A DNA stretch of 64,000 nucleotides from Chitinophagales bacterium (GTDB lineage Bacteria; Bacteroidota; Bacteroidia; Chitinophagales; Saprospiraceae): NCBI GenBank assembly GCA_013298845.1, contig JAAFJN010000006.1, forward strand, positions 1 to 64,000. Direction: 5' to 3'. The notes below the pieces were generated by a model that saw only the letters and a list, made by a program, of their open reading frames with translations, did no database searches and was not told the origin of the DNA. Numbering within the stretch: position 1 is the first letter of the stretch; each line of letters opens with the position of its first letter. Shown here one piece after another: positions 27,202 to 35,940 of this stretch. The translations under genes and the position numbers were made by a program.

Positions 27202-28307
27202 TGGATAAACGCCGTATGTTTTCTATCAACGAAGATCCTCGTTCGGCAACTACTTTACCCGGTACCTTTTACCACCATCCCGATGTTTTTGAACAAGCGC
27301 GGGAACGTATTTTTGCGCGCTCGTGGCAAATGGTCATTGGGGCCGAAGATGCCGTTAAACTACCCAAAGACGCCCTGCCATACCGGTTTATGGACCATTT
27401 TTTGGACGAACCGCTGTTGTTGCTCAACGACGAAAATGGCCATTTGCAGTGCTTTTCCAACGTGTGTACCCACCGGGGTAAAATTTTGGTGGAACACCCG
27501 GTACGGCTCGAACGCGGCAGCATCGTGTGCGGTTATCACGGGCGGCGCTTTGGCCTGGACGGGCAATTTGTGTCTATGCCCGAAATGCAACAAGCCCTGA
27601 ATTTTCCCTGTGCCGACGATCATTTGCCCAAAATTCCGCTGCGGCGGTGGCGGCAATTTGTGTTTAATGCGCTCGAACCGGCGTTTGATTTTGACGCGTG
27701 GGTGGGCGATATGGAGCGAAAAGTGGGCTTTTTGCCCGTTGAACAATTCCGTTTTGCCCCCGAACGTTCGCGCGATTATTTGGTAAAAGCCCATTGGGCC
27801 TTGTATTGCGACAATTACCTCGAAGGTTTTCACATTCCTTTTGTCCACAAAGACCTCGCGGCAACGCTCGATTGGTCGGCGTACCGCACCGAAACCTACG
27901 CGTACAGCAATTGCCAGGTGGGCATTAGTAAGGGCGGCGAACACGTGTTTGACCTCCCGGCGGACCACGAAGACGCGGGACAGGCCGTTGCGGCGTATTA
28001 TTTTTGGTTGTACCCCAATATGATGTTTAATTTTTACCCGTGGGGGCTTTCGCTCAATATTGTGCGGCCACTTACCGTCAATTTGACCAAAGTCAGTTTT
28101 CGCGCCTACGTTTGGGATCCCTCCAAATTGAACGCCGGAGCCGGGGCCGACATTGATTTGGTAGAACGAGAAGACGAAGCAGTGGTGGAACAAGTCCACC
28201 TCGGGACACAATCACGGTTTTACCGGCACGGGCGTTTTTCGCCGGAACGGGAAACGGGCGTGCACCATTTTCACCGGTTAGTGGGTACTTTGTGGGGTAA
28301 CTCATAA
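27201..28307 (+). CDS. Rieske-type aromatic ring-hydroxylating oxygenase, alpha subunit
   Basis: 368 aa. The N-terminal Rieske domain has CTHRGKILV and CGYHGRRF, the Cys-x-His ... Cys-x2-His ligands of the [2Fe-2S] cluster. The catalytic domain carries DNYLEGFHIPFVHKDL, with the E/D-x3-H-x4-H ligands of mononuclear iron. It would hydroxylate or demethylate an organic substrate using O2 and electrons from a reductase. No beta subunit, ferredoxin or reductase is adjacent. Family resemblance is to choline monooxygenase/SRPBCC-type three-fold alpha subunits; the substrate is not predictable. Confidence 0.88.
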   Translation: MDKRRMFSINEDPRSATTLPGTFYHHPDVFEQARERIFARSWQMVIGAEDAVKLPKDALPYRFMDHFLDEPLLLLNDENGHLQCFSNVCTHRGKILVEHPVRLERGSIVCGYHGRRFGLDGQFVSMPEMQQALNFPCADDHLPKIPLRRWRQFVFNALEPAFDFDAWVGDMERKVGFLPVEQFRFAPERSRDYLVKAHWALYCDNYLEGFHIPFVHKDLAATLDWSAYRTETYAYSNCQVGISKGGEHVFDLPADHEDAGQAVAAYYFWLYPNMMFNFYPWGLSLNIVRPLTVNLTKVSFRAYVWDPSKLNAGAGADIDLVEREDEAVVEQVHLGTQSRFYRHGRFSPERETGVHHFHRLVGTLWGNS

Positions 28308-28316
28308 CCGATTTTT

Positions 28317-28324
28317 TACTTTTG
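28317..28324 (+). promoter_or_regulatory. TAnnTTTG box of the dehydratase gene
   Basis: TACTTTTG ends 7 nt before the ATG at 28332, implying a very short or absent leader and independent transcription from the Rieske gene. Confidence 0.55.
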
Positions 28325-28331
28325 ATGCAAT

Positions 28332-29273
28332 ATGAACTTTAGCGACATACAACAAGCACACGAGCGAATAGCGCCGTATATCCACCGCACGCCGGTACTC
28401 ACGTCATCGAGTATCAACGCGATGGCGGGCTGTGAACTTCATTTTAAATGCGAAAATTTTCAAAAAATTGGCGCGTTCAAAATTCGCGGCGGCATGAATG
28501 CGGCCCTTTCCCTCACGGCGGCGGAACTGGAACGCGGTTTGGCCACGCATTCATCGGGTAACCACGCCCAGGCCATTGCTTATGCCGCCCGGATTTTGGG
28601 GGTAAAAGCGTACATTGTGATGCCCGAAAATTCGCCATCGGTGAAAATCAACGCCGTAAAAGGATACGGCGCGGAGGTCACTTTTTGCGCGCCCAATCAA
28701 GTCGCCCGCGAAAGCGCCCTGCGCGAAATTCTCGACCGCACGGGCGCGGCTTTTGTGCACCCGTACGACGATGAACGCGTGATTACGGGCCAGGCCACCT
28801 GCGCCAAAGAACTCATCGAAGACGCCGGTCCTTTCGACGCGGTGATTGCCCCGGTGGGCGGCGGCGGCCTCATGTCGGGTACCTGTCTCGCTACCCGCGC
28901 CCTCCTGCCCGAGGCGCGCATCTACGCGGGTGAACCCGAAGGCGCATCGGATGCCTGGCACAGTTTACGGGCCGGAAAAGTGGAAAAAGCCCCTTACGTG
29001 GATACGATTGCCGACGGGTTATTAACGACCCTGAGCGAGCGGACATTTGGGATTATCAGCAGCCACGTTGCCGATGTATTGTTGGTGAGCGAAGATGAAA
29101 TTAAAGCCGCGTTGCGCCTGGTGTACGAACGGATGAAAATTGTGGTAGAACCCAGTTGTGTGGTGCCTTTGGCGGCCATTTTGCGCAATAAACCCTTGTT
29201 CGAAGGCCAAAAAGTGGGTTTGATTTTGACGGGTGGTAACGTGGATTTGGGGCGTTTGGCTCAATATTATTAA
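28332..29273 (+). CDS. Threonine/serine dehydratase or serine racemase (PLP fold type II)
   Basis: 313 aa. PLP Lys lies in KIGAFKIRGG; the phosphate loop is PVGGGGLMSG; SSGNHAQAIAYAA and LTGGNVDL are conserved family segments. There is no C-terminal ACT domain, so it resembles catabolic threonine dehydratases and serine racemases rather than allosteric IlvA. The reaction is L-Thr to 2-oxobutyrate or L-Ser to pyruvate, or racemisation of serine. It sits 24 bp after the Rieske gene but has its own promoter box. Confidence 0.88.
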   Translation: MNFSDIQQAHERIAPYIHRTPVLTSSSINAMAGCELHFKCENFQKIGAFKIRGGMNAALSLTAAELERGLATHSSGNHAQAIAYAARILGVKAYIVMPENSPSVKINAVKGYGAEVTFCAPNQVARESALREILDRTGAAFVHPYDDERVITGQATCAKELIEDAGPFDAVIAPVGGGGLMSGTCLATRALLPEARIYAGEPEGASDAWHSLRAGKVEKAPYVDTIADGLLTTLSERTFGIISSHVADVLLVSEDEIKAALRLVYERMKIVVEPSCVVPLAAILRNKPLFEGQKVGLILTGGNVDLGRLAQYY

Positions 29274-29345
29274 AAAAACACAAAACAGTCTTTTTTACAG
29301 TCCTCGGTTTGATTATTTAACTACTTACTTATACATCATTATAAA

Positions 29346-30059
29346 ATGAACGACGCTTTTATTGGAGAACTTATCGGTACGGCCCTGTTGATCCTGCTGG
29401 GCAACGGCGTGGTGGCTGGTGTCGTGTTGCGCGGCACAAAAAACGAAAATTCGGGCTGGATTGTCATTACCCTGGGGTGGGCAATGGCCGTTACGATGGG
29501 CATTTATCTGGCGGGAAAGGCCAGTGGTGCGCACCTGAATCCGGCTGTTACCGTGGCGTTGGCCGCAGCGGGGAAATTTGAATGGGCCAAAGTGGGTATG
29601 TACATCACGGCGCAAATGCTCGGTGCCATGTTGGGCGCGGGTTTGGTATGGCTGCAATATTTGCCGCACTGGGAACGCACCGACGACGCGGGGGCCAAAC
29701 AGGCCGTGTTTTGCACGGCACCGGCCATTCGCAACACCACGGCCAATTTTATCAGCGAGTTTATCGGCACTTTTGTGCTGATGCTGGGCATTTCGGCGTT
29801 GGGTGCCAACCAATTTGCCGATGGCCTTAACCCGCTGGCGGTGGGCTTTTTGGTGTTGTCCATTGGTTTATCGCTGGGCGGCACTACGGGTTATGCCATT
29901 AATCCGGCCCGCGACCTGGGACCCCGCCTGATGCACGCCCTGTTGCCCATTCCCGGCAAAGGTGGCAACGACTGGTCTTACGCCTGGATTCCGGTGGTTG
30001 GCCCAATTTTGGGCGGTATTGCGGGGGCGTTGACCCACGCTTTCTTTTTTGCCCAATAA
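29346..30059 (+). CDS. glpF: Aquaglyceroporin / glycerol facilitator (MIP family)
   Basis: 237 aa with six membrane helices. The two pore half-helices carry NPA boxes: SGAHLNPAVTVALA and YAINPARDLGPRL. The Asp directly after the second NPAR is the usual mark of GlpF-type glycerol channels as opposed to strict aquaporins. It would facilitate diffusion of glycerol and small solutes over the inner membrane. No glycerol kinase gene is adjacent. A strong bidirectional terminator follows. Confidence 0.88.
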   Translation: MNDAFIGELIGTALLILLGNGVVAGVVLRGTKNENSGWIVITLGWAMAVTMGIYLAGKASGAHLNPAVTVALAAAGKFEWAKVGMYITAQMLGAMLGAGLVWLQYLPHWERTDDAGAKQAVFCTAPAIRNTTANFISEFIGTFVLMLGISALGANQFADGLNPLAVGFLVLSIGLSLGGTTGYAINPARDLGPRLMHALLPIPGKGGNDWSYAWIPVVGPILGGIAGALTHAFFFAQ

Positions 30060-30109
30060 AAAAATGCCCGTCGCGGTGCGATTGTAGTCGCTGCGACGGG
30101 CATTTTTTT
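30058..30109. terminator. Bidirectional terminator
   Basis: 17-bp stem with A-tract and T-tract (AAAAATGCCCGTCGC with GCGACGGGCATTTTT plus flanks) between the convergent glpF and coiled-coil genes. Confidence 0.9.
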
Positions 30110-30123
30110 AAAGTGAAGGTGTA

Positions 30124-31149
30124 TTAATCGTTAAACAACGAATCGTACTGATTGCCACCGCGTTCCTGCTTGGTGGGCAGTTTGGGCGTAGCAGCGTTCA
30201 GGTCGAGTACTTCGTTGGACTTTGCTTTGTTGATGATTTGTTGTTTTTCGCCGCCCAACAGGAAAGAAACACCTTCTTTTTCCCATTTTTCGAGCATTGC
30301 CAAACCTTCTTCTTCAAATACACCGTTCTGGAGGTCGATGGATTCCATGATATTTTTACTCATGTCCATGAATCGTTCCATTTCACCCACTTTTTGACCA
30401 ACGTCGTTGGCCATTGCTTCGAGGGCCATATCGTACATGTATTTTTTATCGGAATTACCGGTCAAAATCGCCTGCGCCGATTTCATGGCGGAGTGGCTGG
30501 CTTTGATGGCTTTGTACTCCTGCTCTTTTACCACCACCTGATCGCTGAGGTCTTCGAGCATAATTTCGGAGTTTTCGTACATTTTGGTGAGTACGCGGTA
30601 CAACACTTCCATGCGTTTGTACACGTCTTCCAGTTTCATGTTGGATTCCTGCAAACGGCCCGCTTTACGCGCCTTGAGGACCATGATATTTTCGCGGCCG
30701 GTATCTTTAGCGCGCCCCGCCAAACTGAGGTTATTTTGGATTTCGCGCTGGTTTTGTTTGATCATTTCGGACATTTTGTACATCTGTCCTTTCAGATTAC
30801 TGATTTGCTGGTTCATTTTTCCCAGGCTGTCGCGCAAATCTTCGATGTAACTTTTAAGGATACCGATGGGATCAATTTCCACAAATACGCCGGTGATCCA
30901 ACGCATGACCGATTTATACATGTACCACACCAAATTGCGCATTTTCGGGTCCAATACGACGTACACCAAACCAAATAACACGCCCAATCCGACGGCGAGG
31001 TTAACGGTATTCCACACGATCGTGCTCAAAATTGGGACCAGGAAATACGCCGCCGCCCCAATAATTGCGGCCATAAATAAACCGCCGGTGACACCCTCGG
31101 GGCGTTGCCAAAATGATTTGGGCTGGTTAGGCTGAAACTCAGTACTCAT
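30124..31149 (-). CDS. Membrane-anchored coiled-coil protein of unknown function
   Basis: 341 aa; I do not recognise a named family. Two hydrophobic helices lie at residues ~22-45 and ~48-67. They are followed by a long charged helical region (residues ~98-290, e.g. LRDSLGKMNQQISNLKGQMYKMSEMIKQNQ cut by Gly-poor heptads) and a short Pro/Gly tail. The architecture recalls PspA/IM30 or DUF-type membrane-stress proteins with an added membrane anchor; this is inference. It is the second gene of a likely operon, 25 bp after the 64-aa two-TM protein. Confidence 0.65.
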   Translation of the reverse strand: MSTEFQPNQPKSFWQRPEGVTGGLFMAAIIGAAAYFLVPILSTIVWNTVNLAVGLGVLFGLVYVVLDPKMRNLVWYMYKSVMRWITGVFVEIDPIGILKSYIEDLRDSLGKMNQQISNLKGQMYKMSEMIKQNQREIQNNLSLAGRAKDTGRENIMVLKARKAGRLQESNMKLEDVYKRMEVLYRVLTKMYENSEIMLEDLSDQVVVKEQEYKAIKASHSAMKSAQAILTGNSDKKYMYDMALEAMANDVGQKVGEMERFMDMSKNIMESIDLQNGVFEEEGLAMLEKWEKEGVSFLLGGEKQQIINKAKSNEVLDLNAATPKLPTKQERGGNQYDSLFND

Positions 31150-31174
31150 TTTCTAATTAAGTTGATTTTTATAG

Positions 31175-31369
31175 TTAAGACTTGAAAATGTTTGCAAAGA
31201 AATGTTGCACAATCTCTCTGAAACGTGGGTTGACAATGAATAAAATAACAAAGGCCAGGATAAAGATCCATCCAAGGCTGATAAACACTTTGAGGATTTT
31301 AAACACAAGCCAAATCGCCAAAAGGCCGGCGATAAACAATAGAAATGGATTTTTTAATGCGTCGTTCAT
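31175..31369 (-). CDS. Small two-TM membrane protein
   Basis: 64 aa. Two closely spaced hydrophobic helices (residues ~8-26 and ~29-47) and a basic amphipathic C-terminus (NPRFREIVQHFFANIFKS). Function unknown. It precedes the coiled-coil membrane gene on the same strand, and the pair may form a complex: the larger protein also begins with two TM helices and has a DPKMRN-type turn comparable to NPRFRE here. Confidence 0.6.
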   Translation of the reverse strand: MNDALKNPFLLFIAGLLAIWLVFKILKVFISLGWIFILAFVILFIVNPRFREIVQHFFANIFKS

Positions 31370-31578
31370 AATTTTCTTGCTTAATTTTGATCACAATTAT
31401 CCGCTCTTTACGACCAATAGCATCGGCAAATGTCGGCGATTATCCGGTAATTTCCGACTAATGCTTGAATTTTCTGTGCATTCTTTTTAAAAAACTACCC
31501 GTTCTCACAACGTATTTCCGTTTTCAAACGTCATTGGGGTCGATGATTTCATTTATATCTTGCTAATTACCTCTATTC

Positions 31579-34029
31579 ATGCAATTAACACAACGACTAC
31601 TTTTTCATTTCTTTATCGGCTTGCTGCTGTTTGCTGTGGTTCCTGCCACGGCGTGGTCACAGGCGAAATTCACCATTAGTGGTACCATTTCGGACCGGGC
31701 CAGCGGTGAAGCACTCATCGGCGCTACCGTACAGGAACTAACGTCCAAAAAAGGCGCAACCACCAATACCTTTGGTTTTTACAGCCTTACCCTGCCCGCC
31801 CAGGATTCGGTCATTATTTCGGTGAGTTACGTGGGCTACAAACCACTGCTGTACAAAACCCGCCTGCGCGAAAATACTTCGCTCAACCTTTCCCTCGACG
31901 AAGCCTCGGTGCTGGGTGAAGTGGAAATTGTGGCGGAACGCTACGAACGCATCGAAGAGCGCGCTCAAATGAGCCGCATCGACATTCCCATTGAACAAAT
32001 AAAAAACATCCCCGCTTTATTGGGTGAAAAAGACGTGCTCCGCGCCCTGCAATTGTTACCCGGTGTATCGGGCGGCGGCGAGGGTCAAAGTGGTTTGTAC
32101 GTGCGCGGCGGCGGCCCCGACCAAAATTTGATTTTGCTGGACGGTGTTCCGGTCTACAACGCTTCGCACTTATTTGGTTTCTTTTCGGTGTTCAACGCCG
32201 ACGCGATTAAAGATGTGTCGTTGGTAAAAGGTGGTTTCCCGGCCCGATACGGCGGCCGTTTGTCGTCGGTGATTGAAATTAACATGAAAGAAGGTAACGA
32301 AAACGAGTTTCACGGCGAAGGCAGCATCGGGATTGTGGCCTCCAAAATGACCCTTGAAGGGCCGCTCAAAAAGGGCCGTTCTTCGTTTATCGTTTCGGGG
32401 CGCCGCACTTACATTGATTTGTTGGCGCGTCCCCTCATTAAAGCGGGTTTCCGCAGCGCCGGTGATGGCAGCGATGGCGTGGCCGGGTATTTTTTCGACG
32501 ACGTAAACGCCAAAGTAAACTACCGCCTGTCGGACAAAGACCGCCTCTACCTGAGTTATTACGGCGGCAGCGACGAATTTTATCTGCGCCTCAGCGAAGA
32601 GGATAAAAGCAACAGTGTGGTGCGGTACAAAGACAAATTTAACAGCGAACTGGGTTGGGGCAACCGCACGGCCGCCCTGCGTTGGAACCATATTTTCACC
32701 CCCAAATTATTCGCCAACACCACCGTTACGTACAGCCGATACCGATTTAACACCGGTTTCGGGGCCGAAAGTCAGTCATTTGACGTCCAGGGGAAATTGG
32801 AAGAAAGCAGCCTTTTTGACCTGAAATATTTCTCCGGTATTAACGATTGGGCGGCAAAAGTGGATTTTGATTTTATTCCCAATCCCACGCATTACGTGCG
32901 TTTTGGGGCCAGTGCCATTCTGCACACGTTCCAGCCGGGTAAATTCACCTCTCTGATTAGTACGGTGGCCCCCAACGACACCTTTAACCTGAAAACCGAC
33001 TTTATTGAGCCGGATATTAAGGCCACTGAATTTGCCCTTTACGCCGAAGACGACTGGAAAATCACCGACCGCCTGCGCGTGAACACGGGATTGCATTTTT
33101 CGGGTTTTGCGCCCTCCGGCAAGGCGTATTTTTCGTTGCAACCGCGTTTTAACGCCCGTTATTTGTTCGATCGCGGGTATTCGGTAAAAGCCGGATTCAG
33201 CACCATGCAGCAGTATATTCACCTGCTGACCAACGAAAGTATCGGGTTGCCCACCGACCTTTGGTTGCCTTCGACCAACAAAATAAAACCGCAACGCTCG
33301 TGGCAGGCGGCTTTGGGGTTGGCCAAAACCCTGCGCCAATCGTACGAATTGAGCGTGGAGGTATTTTACAAAGAAATGGACAACGTCATTGCTTTTAACG
33401 AAGGCGCAAGTGCGTTTCAGTTTCAGGGGTGGGAAAACCGCGTTTCGCAGGGCAAAGGCACGGCTTACGGTGCAGAGTTTTTTATCCAAAAGAAAAAAGG
33501 AAAATTCAGCGGTTGGGTAGGTTATACCCTGTCGTGGGCCTGGCGGCAATTTGACAATATCAATTACGGCGAGCGGTACCCGTACAAATTTGATCGCCGC
33601 CACGATTTTGAAATCACGGGAGCGTATAAACTCAACAAAAGAGTATCCTTTGCGGCCACCTGGGTGTACGCCACCGGGAACGCCGTTACTTTTCCCAGTT
33701 CGATTTACCTGACACCTTCGCCCAATAACGACTTTTTTGGCCAGGAGTTCTTTTCCCAAACGGAACACACGCCGCAGCGCAATAATTTTCGGATGCCGTC
33801 GTACCACCGTTTGGACTTTGGGGTAGATTTTACCAAAAAGAAAAAACGGTACGAGCGCACCTGGTCGCTAGGCGCGTACAACGGGTACAGCCGCGCCAAT
33901 CCGTTCTTTTTGTTCCGCGATACCGAAACCGTTATCAATCCAGACGGCTCCACTACGTCGCGGGCGGTGTTAAAAAAAGCCGCGTTATTTCCCATTATTC
34001 CCTATATCAACTGGAGTTTTAAATTTTAA
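31579..34029 (+). CDS. TonB-dependent receptor with carboxypeptidase-like N-terminal domain
   Basis: 816 aa. Signal peptide (residues 1-~28), CarboxypepD_reg-like domain (~33-115, ISGTISDRASGEALIGATVQ), plug domain (~135-235, GLYVRGGGPDQNLILLDGVPVYNASHLFG cut by conserved Gly), and a 22-strand-type barrel ending in INWSFKF with the terminal aromatic residue. It imports an unknown ligand across the outer membrane with TonB energy. It is followed 15 bp later by a DUF4249 lipoprotein, a standard partner in Bacteroidota. No SusD-like gene is present, so it is not a classical PUL pair. Confidence 0.93.
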   Translation: MQLTQRLLFHFFIGLLLFAVVPATAWSQAKFTISGTISDRASGEALIGATVQELTSKKGATTNTFGFYSLTLPAQDSVIISVSYVGYKPLLYKTRLRENTSLNLSLDEASVLGEVEIVAERYERIEERAQMSRIDIPIEQIKNIPALLGEKDVLRALQLLPGVSGGGEGQSGLYVRGGGPDQNLILLDGVPVYNASHLFGFFSVFNADAIKDVSLVKGGFPARYGGRLSSVIEINMKEGNENEFHGEGSIGIVASKMTLEGPLKKGRSSFIVSGRRTYIDLLARPLIKAGFRSAGDGSDGVAGYFFDDVNAKVNYRLSDKDRLYLSYYGGSDEFYLRLSEEDKSNSVVRYKDKFNSELGWGNRTAALRWNHIFTPKLFANTTVTYSRYRFNTGFGAESQSFDVQGKLEESSLFDLKYFSGINDWAAKVDFDFIPNPTHYVRFGASAILHTFQPGKFTSLISTVAPNDTFNLKTDFIEPDIKATEFALYAEDDWKITDRLRVNTGLHFSGFAPSGKAYFSLQPRFNARYLFDRGYSVKAGFSTMQQYIHLLTNESIGLPTDLWLPSTNKIKPQRSWQAALGLAKTLRQSYELSVEVFYKEMDNVIAFNEGASAFQFQGWENRVSQGKGTAYGAEFFIQKKKGKFSGWVGYTLSWAWRQFDNINYGERYPYKFDRRHDFEITGAYKLNKRVSFAATWVYATGNAVTFPSSIYLTPSPNNDFFGQEFFSQTEHTPQRNNFRMPSYHRLDFGVDFTKKKKRYERTWSLGAYNGYSRANPFFLFRDTETVINPDGSTTSRAVLKKAALFPIIPYINWSFKF

Positions 34030-34044
34030 GCGCAACATTTTATC

Positions 34045-34989
34045 ATGAAAAATATCCTTATTTTATTTGTATTCGCGGCTTTGTTGTCGTCGTGCAGCGG
34101 ATTTTTTAGCCAAAAAATTGAGGCTGATCCGCCGGAGTTTGACAAATCACTGGTATTTCACCAAATTATGGCCAATACCGACACGTCCATCCGATTGATT
34201 CTGAGCCGTAATTTTGGCGTTTTTGAAACGGTGGATGATTATTCCAAATGGTACATCAAAGGGGCCACCGTGGAATGGTGGGAAGACGGCCAAAAAACGC
34301 TGTTATTGTCGCCCCTCAGTGCCGATTCGGCTTTTGTGTACGTGGGGGTATTCCCCGCGCCGTTGCAGGTGGGCAAAAAATACGAAATTCGGGTGTCGCA
34401 CCCCGATTTTGAAACCGTCACTACCTCGCAGGAATTGCCCCGGCAGGTGGCCTTGCCAGAACAAATTGCCTTAAAAAGAAATATTCCCGCCGGTGACCCC
34501 TATACCATCCGGCATGAATTGTCTTTTGTGATAAAAGACGCGCCCGGTGAAGAGAACTATTACGAACTTTCCATGGAACGCCTGTATTCCTATGTGGATT
34601 ACCTTGGCCAGGACCCAAACGGGGAACCGATTTTTGATACGAATTACGTCAATCTTAGATCTTTTTTTGAAACCGAAAATGACCCGAATTTGGTCAATAG
34701 TTATGCCGGTTCGGCTTTAATCAGTGATAAACTATTCGATGGTCAGGATTATAAATTTATCGGTCGGTTTGGGCCAGTGTTTTATAATTCCGCAGAGAAT
34801 GATACGTTGCCTTACACCTTAGTTATTCGTAGTGTTACCGCCGATTATTACAAGTGGTCCAGTTCGGCCAAACGCCAAAACGACAATAGCGGTAACCCAT
34901 TTGCCGAACCCACGGCGGTGTACAGCAATTTGCTGAACGGTTTGGGCATTTTTGGGATGTACACCGAGCGCAAAACCGAGGTAAAATGA
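34045..34989 (+). CDS. DUF4249 family lipoprotein
   Basis: 314 aa. Lipobox LLSSC with Cys at residue 17. The body matches DUF4249 proteins: an N-terminal ADPPEFDKSLVFHQIMANTD segment, KGATVEWWEDGQ, GKKYEIRVSHPDFETVTTSQ-type beta-sandwich, and a C-terminal YYKWSSSAKRQNDNSGNPFAEP and YSNLLNGLGIFGMY signature. It likely sits on the outer membrane as a surface-side partner of the TonB receptor just upstream. The last four bases (ATGA) overlap the start of the desulfhydrase gene. Confidence 0.88.
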   Translation: MKNILILFVFAALLSSCSGFFSQKIEADPPEFDKSLVFHQIMANTDTSIRLILSRNFGVFETVDDYSKWYIKGATVEWWEDGQKTLLLSPLSADSAFVYVGVFPAPLQVGKKYEIRVSHPDFETVTTSQELPRQVALPEQIALKRNIPAGDPYTIRHELSFVIKDAPGEENYYELSMERLYSYVDYLGQDPNGEPIFDTNYVNLRSFFETENDPNLVNSYAGSALISDKLFDGQDYKFIGRFGPVFYNSAENDTLPYTLVIRSVTADYYKWSSSAKRQNDNSGNPFAEPTAVYSNLLNGLGIFGMYTERKTEVK

Positions 34990-35840
34990 CGCTTCACGTA
35001 AAACGCGACGACCTGATTCACCCCACGGTGCAGGGCAACAAATGGCGCAAACTGCACCGAACCCTCGCCCGTTTGCAGCGCGAAGGGGTACCGGGCGTGG
35101 TGTCATTTGGCGGCGCGTTTTCCAATTCCCTGCACGCGTTGGCGCACGCGGGACCCTTGTTTCAACTGCAAACGGCGGCTATCCTGCGCGGGGTAGCCGC
35201 CGATTTTCGTAACCCCACCCTCGCCGAGGCACTCCGGCAGGGGATGCGGTTGTTTCCCGTTCCCAAAACCGAATACGACCAAAAACTAGAGTCGCCCGTG
35301 GTGCAGGCCATTGTGGCGCAGTTTCCGGGGTTTGCCATTGTGCCCGAAGGCGGGGCCACCGCGGAGGGTTTGGAAGGTTGCGCGGATATTGCCCAGGAAA
35401 TTCGCGCCGAATTCCCGGATATTCCTTCGGAGCGGTTGTTTGTGGCCGTTCCGGCCGGTACTGGTTGCACTGCCGCGGGAGTTTTGGCCGGTTTGGCGGG
35501 TTTCGGGACGGTTTTGGTGTTTCCGGCGGCGGCTTACGGGGTTAGTCCGGGCAGTATTGCCCAAATGCTCGCCGAAGCCGGGTACCCGCCGAGGCAGAAT
35601 CTTCACTTTTTTACGGAATTTATCCGTGGTAAATTTGCCCAACCTCCCGCCGATATTTTGGCGTTTGCGCGCCAGTTTGAACAAGAAAAAGGGATTCGGC
35701 TCGACCCGTTTTACACTTCACGGATGATGTACGGCCTTGACCAATTGGAGCAAAGCGGCTTTTTTCCGCCCGATGCCGTGGTGGTGGCCGTGCACACGGG
35801 CGGATTACAGGGCTGGAAGGGGTTGGGAGAAGACGAATAA
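34986..35840 (+). CDS. D-cysteine desulfhydrase / ACC deaminase-like PLP enzyme
   Basis: 284 aa. PLP fold type II enzyme with the Lys in VQGNKWRKL, SFGGAFSNSLHALA, and VPAGTGCTAAGVLAGL phosphate loop. It matches the ACC deaminase/D-cysteine desulfhydrase group, which degrades D-Cys to pyruvate, H2S and ammonia; true ACC deaminase activity is less likely in this phylum. It is short by about 15-25 residues at the N-terminus compared with many family members. It overlaps the DUF4249 gene by ATGA, so translation is probably coupled. Confidence 0.82.
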   Translation: MTLHVKRDDLIHPTVQGNKWRKLHRTLARLQREGVPGVVSFGGAFSNSLHALAHAGPLFQLQTAAILRGVAADFRNPTLAEALRQGMRLFPVPKTEYDQKLESPVVQAIVAQFPGFAIVPEGGATAEGLEGCADIAQEIRAEFPDIPSERLFVAVPAGTGCTAAGVLAGLAGFGTVLVFPAAAYGVSPGSIAQMLAEAGYPPRQNLHFFTEFIRGKFAQPPADILAFARQFEQEKGIRLDPFYTSRMMYGLDQLEQSGFFPPDAVVVAVHTGGLQGWKGLGEDE

Positions 35841-35887
35841 AAAAGCGGCCTTTTATTTTACCTTCCTGCGATTCCCTTTTTTATAAG

Positions 35888-35895
35888 TAATTTTG
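35888..35895 (+). promoter_or_regulatory. TAnnTTTG box of purB
   Basis: TAATTTTG is followed by the purB ATG at 35941, for a leader of about 40 nt. Confidence 0.55.
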
Positions 35896-35940
35896 CGCCA
35901 GTTAGATTTTTATTCATTCATTTGTCCTTTATCGCACACA

